Position numbers and translations under genes: made by a program. A stretch of DNA of 21,499 nucleotides from Chara braunii (Eukaryota > Streptophyta > Charophyceae > Charales > Characeae): the NCBI GenBank assembly GCA_003427395.1, contig BFEA01000010.1, forward strand, positions 201,873 to 223,371, given 5' to 3'. Under the pieces are notes generated by a model, which worked only from the letters and a program-made list of their open reading frames with translations, was not told where the DNA came from and did not search any database. Shown here in pieces: positions 1 to 9,218 of this stretch. Positions within the stretch are counted from its first letter, which is position 1. Each line of letters starts with the position of its first letter.

Positions 1-140
1 TAATACTGTGAAACAAAGTGTCATTCTGGTTTGTCTGTCTCTTTGCCTGTCTTTCCTTTCATTTTTCTTTTCTTTGCTCATCTTATTTCTTCTTCTACTT
101 CACATGCTCATGCTCTTAGTCAATAGTTCTGTGACAATAT
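1..140 (+). repeat. Paralogous flank, copy 1
   Basis: This AT- and pyrimidine-rich stretch has no credible coding frame. It matches 13519-13672 over most of its length: both share the blocks gtgtcattctggtttgtctg, cctttcatt and cgctcttagtcaatagttct or close variants, ending in gtgacaatat. The second copy lies downstream of the RING-like reading frame, so this may be the 3' flank of a related gene copy whose body lies left of the window. The duplication is seen directly; the gene link is inference. Confidence 0.7.
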
Positions 141-570
141 ATATAACACTTGGATATTAAAAGGTTTAAGGCGACTAAGCATAGTTTCTAAGTTGAATGG
201 CTTAGTCCTATGCCCAATGAAGAGAGAAACCATATTGTGCCTCGTGTTTTGTTTATAAATAAAACAAAAATTGGATATTGTTTCAAAATTCAAAGTTAAA
301 TGGTCTAATTTTTTTTTTTATGCCCTATGTAAGTTGGAATATTGGGGTTTGTTTAGTTGAGAGTTTATGAATCATTTATGTGGAAAACAATTTGGGATTT
401 TTTGTGAAAGTATTTGCCCATTATGGCATGGACATGAATATAGTTGAGTGTGAGCTCTACTTATTCCGAGTCTTAGCTTTGATAGGTAGTTGCTTTAGAT
501 GCTTGCCATGTGTTGGACTTGTAAAAGTTAGTTCAATTTCTGTGTTTCTTTAGTTGAAGTTTATTTTTCG
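141..570. other. AT-rich stretch, no gene seen
   Basis: No open reading frame with plausible composition is seen on either strand. One short perfect inverted repeat is present: gactaagc at 173-180 and its complement gcttagtc at 200-207. The word tgccca recurs here and again in the hairpin units further right, so this may be a more decayed part of the same repeat family. Confidence 0.5.
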
Positions 571-1011
571 TACTTGGTTTCGTATGAATCTTGAGAAGGC
601 ACTTTCTCTAAGGAAGTGGTGCCCAAATTTCTGCGAAACCAAGTATGAGTTTTGTCTGAGTTTATATTTGACTTAGTATAAATGTGGTAAGCTTACTTCT
701 CTAAAGAAGATGTTGCCCAAATTTTTACTAAATCAGAGAATTGGACAAAATTTGGCTTTATGATGTGAAAATTAATTTTAGATGTTGTATTTAGCTTTGT
801 ATTAATTTTCGAAAGACACTTTTCTAATGGGAAGCGTTGCCAAAATTTCTACAAATATAAAGAGATAGTTAAAATTAGTCTTAGCAGAATTCAACAGATA
901 GTTAAATTTTGTCCTAGCAGAATTCAAAGTTTTATCTTGAGTTTCAATCTAATTTAGTATAAATTTGGGTAGCCTACTTTTCGAAGGAAATGCTGCCCAA
1001 ATTCTTACTAA
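571..1011. repeat. Array of four diverged hairpin units
   Basis: Four irregularly spaced units share a core like cttttctaaaggaag followed by tgcccaaatttctac. The cores start near 602, 696, 821 and 976. Each core is enclosed by its own pair of complementary arms. Unit 1 has a perfect 12-base arm (571-582 with 634-645). Unit 2 pairs 672-680 with 723-731, with one mismatch. Unit 3 pairs a tttgta... arm near 793 with ...tacaaa near 855. Unit 4 pairs 954-969 with 996-1011, 14 of 16 bases, and the pairing continues inward. Arm sequences differ between units while staying complementary. They could be MITE-like repeats or structured RNA; I do not recognise the family. Confidence 0.55.
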
Positions 1012-1012
1012 G

Positions 1013-2373
1013 TGTTACGATACTAGCCGAATTCGAAGTATATTCACATCTGAAAGTACAATGCCATCCAATTGCATAAAGGAATGAATGAACTTGAGAG
1101 GAAAGAAAGGGAAATAAGAAAGAAGATGATGATGAACTCCAGCATAGACCAATGTCAAGGCTCTTCTTCTTCGCCAACCAATCCCTTCCTCCTTATCTCC
1201 TCCCTCTTATTCAAACAAGAAATGACAATAATAATGTTGAAGGACTTAACCAGAATCCATGTCCGAATCCCACTTCTACTGCAGGCACACGATGAGGTCC
1301 ACCATAGCCATGGCAACCCTTCTTCTTCCTCTACATACAGGCCGAGGCTATGGCGGATTACTGAGGCTTCAGCCTCCTGTGCAAAGGACAACCCAAAGCA
1401 GCTATGCCGCTGCCCCACTTCAAGGTTATCACCAAGCAGCTATGGTGCTGCCCACTCAGCCACCATGCCTTACTCTGTCCCGAGCTTCCTTGATGCGGCA
1501 CTACTCCCACTAGGGCCTTCCTGATGCAGCGCCTAGCAAGGAGATGAAGATGGTGTCCTCCATAGTCAGTAAGTACCTCACCACTCTCCCCTTTGGTCCC
1601 CTTCTCCCTCCTCGTCCTACCGGTTGAGCTCCACCATAGCCAAGGTGGAAGCTCCCGGCTTGAGCTTCTTTCTCCCAGCAACGCTGTAGTACCCAACGCT
1701 ACTCCAGCCAGCGCTCCAGCAGCGTGTCGCCAAACTTGCACACTAAAGAATGAGGCTGGGCTCTCCGCCCGGCCTCTTGATATAGCGGCCTACTTGCCTC
1801 CTGGGCGGTGACTTCCAGGCCGCTCCGCCTCCTCAAGCAACTGGTACTTCCTTTGCTTCGGAGGGAAACATCATTGCAGACCCTGATATTGCTCTTACAC
1901 GCTCTAGACTCAGACTGGTTGGACTGGTACCGGCCTAGACCTACCCTACCGCTACTGGACTCTAAAAATGCCAACTATGTCTTTTTTTGTTCGGCCTCCA
2001 GTACCCCCTTATGCCAACTGTAGTGGGGTGCAGTTTCGGCCTACCTGCCTACTTGAGTGTTTCTTCGCTACCCCAAGGGCCGCGGGGCCCCTAACTTTGC
2101 CACTTGAGTGTTTTTCCCTGCTACAACCCTCAATGCCACGGCCACAGGTAAGTACCGGCCCTACGGGCCTGCCAAACAAGCAAGTCCCCTTGCGGGTCAC
2201 ACACACTCATACCGACAAGCACTCAGACAGGCACGCAGGTCACAAGCACGCTCACACACAGACAGACTTAGAAAACATAGCAGAATGCGGGAATCTCAGC
2301 CATGCATCCATTCCATCATCAGAACTTCAAAAATCAGTAGTGTTCTCAGTCTGTGTTGTGACGGGTCATTACA
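1013..2373 (-). repeat. 3' LTR of element A
   Basis: It is bounded on the plus strand by TGTTACGATAC and GGTCATTACA, giving TG...CA termini, and is about 1361 bases long. It is homologous along its length to 13708-15073 and 19988-21318. A candidate minus-strand TATA element (CTATATC, 1785-1779) lies at a place conserved in all three LTRs. Many GCTATGG or CCATAGC words occur between 1302 and 1640. A perfect plus-strand splice-donor word CAGGTAAGT at 2145-2153 is antisense to the element. It is more diverged from the element C LTRs than those are from each other, judged by eye. Confidence 0.88.
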
Positions 2374-2390
2374 CTACCCCCCCCTCAAGA
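2374..2390 (-). other. Polypurine tract of element A
   Basis: Next to the LTR end the minus strand reads TCTTGAGGGGGGGGTAG, then the LTR start TGTAATGA. A purine run abutting the 3' LTR is where plus-strand DNA synthesis is primed in LTR retrotransposons. Element C has the equivalent site with a shorter G run. Confidence 0.8.
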
Positions 2391-2413
2391 GCGAGGTCCT
2401 TTCGAGCGAGTAA

Positions 2414-2918
2414 CTCGATCAGAGTCCTTCCAGAATGCATCATAGGCGTAGAAAGCAAAGAGAGATCGGGTGTGTTCCGTTGGAGTCAGTGTAGCATTGA
2501 ATTTTGGTTGCTGTTTAGAACTTATCAATCGTTAATAGGGGTTAACAACGCGCGGTGCGCTCTGCAGCAAGTCCTTAGCAATCCAGTAGCCCACTGTGCT
2601 CGACAATCCTATCAACCTCGTGTCCGCCATTGATTGCGCGGGGAATCATTGATTCTCGATACTTGGAAGTTTATGGTGATTCGTACGAAAACAACTTCGA
2701 TGCGTGAAAGACTGGATATGTGTGCAGATGAGCATAGCAAGCACATCGATCGTATACGAAGGGCCAAAGGAATCACTCCCTGCCTGATTCAACACCTTCC
2801 ACGGACCTAATACTGAGGAAGAAGTTCTCGTGATACACCTTCAAAAAACTCAGACATTTTGACCTAGACATAACTTCCCACTGTGAAAGGCGCAGGCTGG
2901 CGCTTTTTGTTGGCATGT
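2414..2918 (-). pseudogene. Integrase C-terminus and chromodomain remnant, element A
   Basis: The minus strand matches fragment B (8080-8640) base for base over long stretches, but no frame stays open. Compared with B, 56 bases (equivalent to 8256-8311) are missing at about 2588. This removes the middle of the chromodomain, the part reading QYKVHFLYHPLDDF in B, and shifts the frame. Chromodomains at the integrase C-terminus steer insertion towards particular chromatin in chromoviruses; this copy cannot do so. The flanking words NGGHEVDRI-like and RVVNAYER-like are still recognisable in different frames. Confidence 0.75.
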
Positions 2919-3767
2919 TTAATCATGGCACTTCGTCGCCTTTCCATAGCTGCAACAACAACTTTTGAGCAGGCGATCAATTTTAGCGCTGTAGCGTGGC
3001 TGGCCAGGTGTTAGGGCAGGTGGCTGTTTAGGGAATAGATAAGATAAAGGATGGCGGATTTTCCATCCAAGATGCAGCCGGTTAGGCGTCATCCAGGTGG
3101 AGGAGTGGATGGAGTTGTTGTACAACCCCTGCACAATAGGCAACTCCTCATCCCAAGAGTTCTGATCAGGTACAATTAGAGCCCTAAGAAGTTGGATCAC
3201 GGTCTGGTTGATTTCCTCGGCCAGTCCATTGGTTTCGGGATGTCGACCAGACGTCATCTTGAGTTTCATGTCGTAGGTCTGGGAGGTGAAATCTTTCCAA
3301 TCCGCACTTATGAACCTGGTGTCCCGATCACTCACAAGAGTCTTCGGGGGGGCCATAACGCAGAATGTATCTCTTGTCAAACTCATGGATCACAAGGTCA
3401 GCTGGGGCGTGAGGTGGCAAGGGGATCAAATTCAGAATTTTTGAGAAACGATCAACGATCACCATTACCTGTGAATAACCGTTTCGGCTCTTCTTCCCCA
3501 TGTCCGTGAAGTCAATGGAAATAGATACACCCGACCATCAGGGATAGGAAGAGGGTGCAGCAGCCCGTAGGGCTTCTGTCGAGACGGTTTGATGCATTGA
3601 CAATCTTCACACTCGGCAACAAACCTTTGTGCCATTCCTTTCATTCCAGGCAACACAAACTTTTCCAACAGATTTTCGTATGTCTTATCAACATTGAAGT
3701 GTCCACTTCGGCCGTGAGGCAAATCCAAAAAATGAGTAAGGATCCGCTCATGGTTGGGTACACACAA
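2919..3767 (-). pseudogene. Integrase zinc-binding and catalytic domains, element A
   Basis: The N-terminal part shows an HHCC zinc-binding pattern (HGRSGH, then CEDC followed by QCIKP). The core keeps the SIDFTDM-like region, the second aspartate in LVSDRDTRF and the glutamate in GLAEEINQTV, so the D,D,E triad can be read if frames are followed. Two small indels break it. One base is missing near 3533 relative to fragment B, and one extra G in the run at 3346-3352 restores the frame. Upstream, an in-frame TAG at 3852-3854 separates it from RNase H with coding continuing on both sides. Integrase inserts the cDNA into the genome; this copy is inactive without frame repair. Confidence 0.85.
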
Positions 3768-3851
3768 TCGGTCATGCTTCTTGTAACGTGGGAAGAGAAG
3801 GCTCTTACATTCATGGAAATGAGGCTGACTGCTAGGGCCAGCCCGAATCTG

Positions 3852-5383
3852 CTATAGGATGGGGTTGAGTTCCCGATCCTTGGCAGTATGCTGGAAGAGT
3901 TCCTCCTTCAAATTTTTACGCAGGTCGTAGGAACCCACAAGGCAAGTCATGTACTCAGGGTGGCGCGACAAAGCATTCGCAACTCTATTATAACAACCTT
4001 TCTTGTGCTTAATATCAAAATCATACACAACAATCTCATGCAGCCAGTGGGTCAGTGTAGTTGAGGGATTGTTCTGTGTCTGAACCCATTTCAAGGTCTC
4101 GTGGTCTGAGAACACTTTGAAATGGCGACCCAAGAGGTTGTGTTTCCAGTGGTGTAGTGCCTTTCTCAAGGCATAGAGTTCTCGCATGTAAGTGGAGGCA
4201 ACTACCTTGTGACTGGGCATATGGTTGCTGTAAAATTCTAGCGGACATAGGCCGTCGCCGTCATCTTGTTGCAACACTGCCGCAATCCCATTCAAACTGG
4301 CATCCGTAGTTACTACGAATGTGAGTTTGGGATCTGCAATGCGGAGCACCGGATGACTCACCAAAGCCTCGTTTAGTGCTTGGAAGGTTGTCGTGCATTC
4401 CCCATCCCATGTATAGGACACATTCTTGATGGTCAATCTAGACAGAGGACGGGCGATGATAGAAAATTTAGGCACAAACTTACGGTAGTATGACGCAAGA
4501 CCAAGAAAAGAACGCAACTCAAGGACATTCGCCAGTTGAGGCCAATTGCGGATGACCTCAACCTTGGTTGCCTCAGGCTCTAGACCTGCAGCAGACAACC
4601 GGTGACCAAGGTAGATGACGCTATCCCTCCCAAACTCAAATTTCTCCAAGTTGAGATGGAGCTGCGCTTCCTTGAGGACCTGCAACACTTCCTCAAGATG
4701 TCTCATGTGCTCCTCCATCGATTTGCTGAATATGAGTGTGCCATCCAGATAAACAACAACAAACCGGTTAATTTGATGGCGGAACACTTTGTCTATGAGA
4801 CTTCGAAAGGTGGTGGGCGCATTCGTGAGGCCGAAGGGCATGACGGTAAACTCGTACAACCCATCGTGAGTTTTGAATGCGGTTTTGTGCTGGTCTGCAG
4901 GATCGACTTCGATCTGGTGGTAGCCAGACTTGAGATCAATCTTGCTGAAGACTTTGCACCCACCTCCAACATCAAGCAAATCATCGATACGTGGCAAAGG
5001 ATATGCATTCTTTCTTGTGATCCGATTCAATCCACGGTAATCAATACACATCCGCTATTTGCCTCCTTTCTTAGGGACAAACAAAACCGGTGTACCAAAC
5101 TCAGACTCGCTTGGTTTGATCCATCCCTTCCCAATCATATCATCAATGTACCTTCGCAACTCCTCCAATTCACTTGACCCATTCGGTAGACACAACCCTT
5201 TGGAGGAGTTCTACCTTCAATCAACTCGATCTTGTGTCGGGCCGGACGCACGGGAACTCCATGCGGTTCGGCTAAGACTCCAGGAAATCGGTTGAGAAGT
5301 TTGCCAATTTCCGGCGGAACTTCCAGAGGGGGATCATCACTCTCAGGAGCAAGCATATCGGATGTCATAGGTGCAACCAACAC
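3852..5383 (-). pseudogene. Reverse transcriptase and RNase H, element A
   Basis: The main open part (5051-3852) starts at RMCIDYRGLN and runs through PLPRIDDLLD, FSKIDLKSGYHQI, MPFGLTNAP, YLGHRLSAAG and FLGLASYYRKFV, then RNase H words TTDASLNG, RELYAL and FSDHETLKW. This is the Ty3/gypsy RT/RNase H signature. The catalytic box reads VVYLDGTLIF, so the second aspartate of the YLDD motif is glycine. The RNase H end reads VANALSRHPE where VADALSR is usual. Upstream, 5383-5052 codes for the RT N-terminus (GVLAEPHGVPVRP, KGCVYRMGQ), but one base is lost after MGQ (element C has MGQGELEEL there) and a TAG precedes RMCIDY. The enzyme would be inactive. Confidence 0.92.
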
Positions 5384-5525
5384 AACAGGATTAGAAATAG
5401 AGTCATTTGGACTAGAGATGGATTTAGTAGAGGTAAAGTAGTTGCATCCGAGGTAGAAACAACATGCAAAGTAAAATTATTATGTACAACAAAAATAGAA
5501 GGCACATGAGCCGGCCTAACAAAGG
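5384..5525 (-). other. Low-complexity linker between protease and RT, element A
   Basis: No domain is seen. The matching place in element C encodes a Ser/Thr-rich stretch, and the bases here still resemble it, with repeated short words such as tagaaat and gtagagg. It is most likely a disordered polyprotein linker with frame damage. Confidence 0.5.
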
Positions 5526-5981
5526 CTATATACATTTTCTCATCAGCTTTGCGCCTGCGCCTGCATTGAGAAAGGTTACTTGGGACTCGTGCGGCTCATC
5601 CAAGAGGACTGGACGCTTGATTCCCATGGCATCTTTGACCATGAACTGTGAGTCCTTCCACGTGGTTCTTTCACATTGGGCCTGCAACCAGCCCAAGCTA
5701 ATAACCGCGTCGAAGGGGCACTGATCAAGGACATAAAACTTCAACTCATGCGTTATCGTGCGGTCAACGTCAAAGGTAGTGCGCACACCTTTGACTGCAT
5801 GCGTAGATGTGACAACCTCTTGGTCGCCCACTTGGGTCCGGCAAGGATTCTGCAAGGTCACTTGCTTCATCCCCAAGCATGCCTTACGAATGTCGTGCGG
5901 TGAGAAGTAGTTGGCGGTTGCACCACAATCGGCCAACGCACGGATGTAACGGCCATTAATGTAGAGTTTGAAGAAGATCAA
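5526..5981 (-). pseudogene. Retropepsin-like aspartic protease, element A
   Basis: An open stretch of 151 codons begins FKLYINGRYIRALADCGAT. It holds an active-site-like motif ALADCGATANYFS, where retropepsins usually have D-S/T-G-A, then TFDVDRTITHELKFYVLD and CPFDAVISLGWLQAQ, the usual C-terminal hydrophobic block of Ty3/gypsy proteases. The protease would cut the Gag-Pol polyprotein. The segment after LGWL (KDSQFMVKDAMG) matches the part of element C that is fused to its Gag. The cysteine in DCGA is not unusual in plant and algal gypsy elements as I recall. The frame is open, but neighbouring breaks mean it is not expressed as part of a full polyprotein. Confidence 0.82.
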
Positions 5982-6059
5982 CTTAGTTCTCCCTTGCTCG
6001 TTCTTGCTTCATATGAGCCCAGCTCGTCAACAGAGTGTGGAAGTCAATTTCTTTCGACT

Positions 6060-8056
6060 TTACCCAAGGCTCCTTGTATGTATCTTCTGAGCCTTGGAGT
6101 CAGCATCAGATGGGGTTTCAGGAGAGGTTTGTTGAGTGGGATCAGAATCTAGAGAAGGATCTGTACTTACTTGTTCAGCCTTTCCATCTGTAAAGTGTGC
6201 TGATGATGTCTCTACCCCCGTTGCTGGTTTCCTTGCTGCAATCTGAAACATTGTTGGACTGAATGTCCCGATTTGGTGCAATGCAGGCAAACCCCTTTCT
6301 TCACTCTGTGTTTCCACTCACTTTCACTAATCCGGAGATCTACCCATGGTTTTGTGGCAGGATCTTCCGGTTTGGGTGGAATCTTCGCTCCCTTGGGAAG
6401 AAGGATAGTGTTAGTGTTGTTCTTCATTGTGGTCCTCGGTCCCTTACTTTTAAAGGTAGTCTTTTTGAAGGCTCTCATAGATTCATCGTCGTTCACATAC
6501 TCAGACTCATGGGTTGACAAGTCTTTTTGAACGCATTCATAGATTCATCGTCGTTCACATAATCAGACTCATGGGCTGACAAAGAGCAAGATGCCCCGCA
6601 GTCTTGCTCCTGATCGTCATCAAGAGAAGATTCCTCCACGAGGGTCTCCTCGTCAGCCTCAAGCAGATCGTGTGCTGCAAAATGATTGCTGCCTGGAAAC
6701 CGTTTGCGGCCGGTGGTCTTTTTGCCACTTGATCCACCCGGGAGGTCTTGTGCCTCCAGCTTGACTAAGTCCCGCATAAGGGTAAGCCAATCTGTATATG
6801 CGTCGAGTCTGAGCGCCGTGCGAGTTTTTAGAGTAGAGGGGTCCGTACCTTTTATCACATCCAGACAAGACTTCGCAGTCATCTCCAGGTCTGGAGGAGC
6901 AAAGAGTTTACTAACATACTGCTACAGGCTATGCATGGTGCTGGTCCACTTGCTGTGCTTGAGCTTGTCAAGCCTGAGTCTAGCTTTGGCTGTGGCATGT
7001 GGATCAGCATACTGTTTGATCAAGAGCTCTTCGAGTGTGGCTACCGGCGTAGCCTTCAGCCATTTGTTCACGTCTATCCTTTTGTAGCCTGCTTGTACAA
7101 CTTGGATCTCGAAGAATGCTCTCACGGCGGGTTCCACATTGGTCCCTAGGACCGGCGACTGAGTTACTGGGAGTGTCCCCAACACATCGAAGTAGGACCG
7201 CATGGAGCTGATCCATGATTCGATGTTGTCCATTTCCTTATACTTAGACGGAATCTGTGCCGCCTTTTTATCCATATAAGGAAAGCTGCAGCTTGGACCA
7301 GCGGCTGCTGGGTCCGAACTCGGAACTGCAACAGTTCCAGAATGCCCTGCACTGCTACTTGCTATTGCAGAGCAGCAGCAACAGGGTCTGGACCTGCTGC
7401 AGATCTGGATAGGCTGTTGGCCACGCTCAAAGAAGAAAAAAAAGAAGTAGAAAAAGACACATTTAGAGAGGCAAAAACAGATTGACACGCAGCACTAGAA
7501 GCAGGGTAGGTAGACAGAAGGATGCTTTGAGCTGGCTGCACATTAGCAAACTGTTGCAGCTGCTCACGGTGCTGCTGCGCCATCAGGGCCATGTCCTTGC
7601 GCAACTCCTTTAGTTCGTCGAACACTTTGGCGAGTTGGTTAGTGTGGTCCTCAACAGTCGGACGTCCCCCAAAGCCCGAAGGAGTGGAACGATTTTCTCT
7701 TCCACCTCCGCATCGGTTAGGGCAGGCAAGGTACAAAAAATGGCTTCATGAGCCTTTACCTTCTCCTCCCTCTCCTTCTCTTTCTCTTCCTCCTCCCTCT
7801 TCAATGCTTTCTCATAGAAGAATCGGTACTGCGCTTTCTCTGCCTCAGGGGTAGCGTCCATTTGCAGATTCCAATCTGCTGCAGATGCCATGATGGAGGA
7901 CGAGGGAATCAATAAGTCTCTCAAGAGAGGTCCGTACTTCCTTACTTGTCTCGGACGAGCACTCCTCTTCCCTCTCCTCACTCCCTCAAGAGCAACACTT
8001 AGAAGCTTCTCTCTTCTCTCTCTCTCTCTCGTTTGCGACCGTGTAGACGCAAGCAT
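6060..8056 (-). pseudogene. Gag with zinc knuckle, element A, frameshifted
   Basis: The likely start ATG is at 8056-8054, and the N-terminus (RGKRSARP, MASAADWNLQM) matches the element C Gag. A K/E-rich segment follows near 7770-7850. The capsid-like core (KYKEMDNIESWISSMRSYF, EPAVRAFFEIQ) lies at 7260-6925. An in-frame TAG at 6922-6924 replaces a glutamate codon of element C. A CCHC zinc knuckle (CLHCTKSGHSVQQC) lies near 6300-6260. At least three frame changes are seen, one from a 62-base direct duplication at about 6478-6600 that repeats ESxYVNDDESM. Gag packages element RNA into virus-like particles. Codons 6317-6060 form an acidic linker before the protease. Confidence 0.85.
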
Positions 8057-8371
8057 TAGTGAAGCTTCTCTCTCTCTCTCTCGATCAGAGTCCTTGAAGA
8101 ATGCATCATAGGCGTAGAAAGCAAAGAGAGATCGGGTGTGTTCCGTTGGAGTGAGTGTAGCAGTGAATTTTGGTTGCTGTTTAGAACTTATCAATCGTTC
8201 ATAGGCGTTAACAACGCGCGGTGCGCTCTGCAGTAAGTCCTTAGCAATCCAGTAGAAATCATCCAACGGGTGGTACAAAAAATGGACTTTGTACTGTCTG
8301 TTTCTTCCCTTCCCACTGTGCTCGACAATCCTATCAACCTCGTGACCGCCATTGATTGCGCGGGGAATCAT
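7610..8371 (-). CDS. Chimeric ORF: chromodomain of fragment B fused to Gag N-terminus of element A
   Basis: One frame of 253 codons runs from the integrase chromodomain (GGHEVDRIVEHSGKGRNRQY, VHFLYHPLDDFYWIAKDLL, RVVNAYERL) across a run of alternating R and E codons into the Gag N-terminus (TRSQTRERERREKLL, RGKRSARP, MASAADWN). The switch is at about 8080 within (CT)n. Left of it the sequence is Gag 5' DNA; right of it the sequence equals 2414 onward of element A. The listed start lies at the adapter sequence 8372-8390 and is not a real initiation site. I do not claim that it is expressed. It could be template switching, unequal recombination in the microsatellite, or a misjoin. Confidence 0.6.
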   Translation of the reverse strand: MIPRAINGGHEVDRIVEHSGKGRNRQYKVHFLYHPLDDFYWIAKDLLQSAPRVVNAYERLISSKQQPKFTATLTPTEHTRSLFAFYAYDAFFKDSDREREREASLMLASTRSQTRERERREKLLSVALEGVRRGKRSARPRQVRKYGPLLRDLLIPSSSIMASAADWNLQMDATPEAEKAQYRFFYEKALKREEEEKEKEREEKVKAHEAIFCTLPALTDAEVEEKIVPLLRALGDVRLLRTTLTNSPKCSTN

Positions 8372-9218
8372 AGATGTGTATAAGAGACAGATGGAAAAGT
8401 TTCGGGTGGTTCATACGAAAACAACTTCGATGCGTGAAAGACTGGATATGTGTGCAGATTAGCAAGCACATCGATCGTATACGAAGGGCCAAAGGAATCA
8501 CTCCCTACCTGATTCAACACCTTCCACGGACCGTAATACTGAGGAACAAGTTCTCGTGATACACCTTCAAAAAACTCAGACATTTTGACCTAGACATAAC
8601 TTCCCACTGTGAAAGGCGCAGGCTGGCGCTTTAGCATGTTTAATCATGGCACTTCGTCGCCTTTCCATAGCTGCGACAACAAACTTTTGAGCAGGCGATC
8701 AATTTTAGCGCTGTAGCCTGGCTGGCCAGGTGTTAGGCCAGGTGGCTGTTCAGGGAATAGATAAGATAGAGGATTGCGGATTTTCCATCCAAGATGCAGC
8801 CGGTTAGGTGTCATCCAGGTGGAGGAGTGGATGGAGTTGTTGTACAACCCCTGCACAATAGGCAACTCCTCATCCCAAGAGTTTTGATCAGGTACAATTA
8901 GAGCCCTAAGAAGTTGGATCACGGTCTGGTTGATTTCCTCGGCCAGTCCATTGGCTTCGGGATGTCGACCAAACGTCATCTTGAGTTTCATGTCGTAGGT
9001 CTGGGAGGGCCATAATGCAGAATGTATCTCTTGTTAAACTCATTGATCACAAGGTCAGTTGGGGCGTGAGGTGGCAAGGGGATCAAATTCAGAATTTTCG
9101 AGAAACGATCAACGATCACCTTTACCTGTGAATAACTGTTTCGGCTCTTCTTCCCCATGTTCGTGAAGTCAATGGAAACAGACTCACCCGGGCCATCAGG
9201 GATAGGAAGAGGGTTCAG
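8080..9218 (-). mobile_element. Fragment B: second copy of the 3' internal region of an A-type element
   Basis: It is collinear with 2414-3560 of element A with few base differences and two length differences. It keeps 56 bases in the chromodomain that A lacks, and lacks about 65 bases (A 3287-3351) in the integrase core. Homology stops abruptly at about 9218, after gggataggaagagggttcag on the plus strand. It has no LTR and no polypurine tract. Confidence 0.85.

Larger units (their letters stand above)
1013..8080 (-). mobile_element. Ty3/gypsy chromovirus-type LTR retrotransposon, element A, 5' truncated
   Basis: Reading from high to low coordinates, the minus strand shows Gag, protease, reverse transcriptase, RNase H, integrase, chromodomain remnant, a polypurine tract and a 3' LTR. 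This order, with integrase after RT, is that of Ty3/gypsy; the chromodomain places it near the chromoviruses. No 5' LTR or primer-binding site follows the Gag start. At about 8080 the sequence switches, inside a CT run, to a second copy of the 3' internal region (fragment B). The coding region has several frameshifts, in-frame stops at 3852-3854 and 6922-6924, and changed catalytic residues, so the copy is dead. Whether the missing 5' end is biological or an assembly effect is open, because an adapter sequence lies 290 bases away. Confidence 0.9.

Noticed and set aside
1968-2633. 221-codon plus-strand reading frame
   Set aside because: It runs antisense across the LTR border, polypurine tract and chromodomain remnant; the composition (repeated THTDK-like words from an ACAC-rich tract) is not protein-like.
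4602-5177. 191-codon plus-strand reading frame
   Set aside because: It is a shadow of the reverse transcriptase on the other strand.
6199-6205. CTGATGA word as a second hammerhead core
   Set aside because: No stem II plus GAAA follows, and no partner stems are present. The minus-strand copies near 5540 and 17108 fail in the same way.
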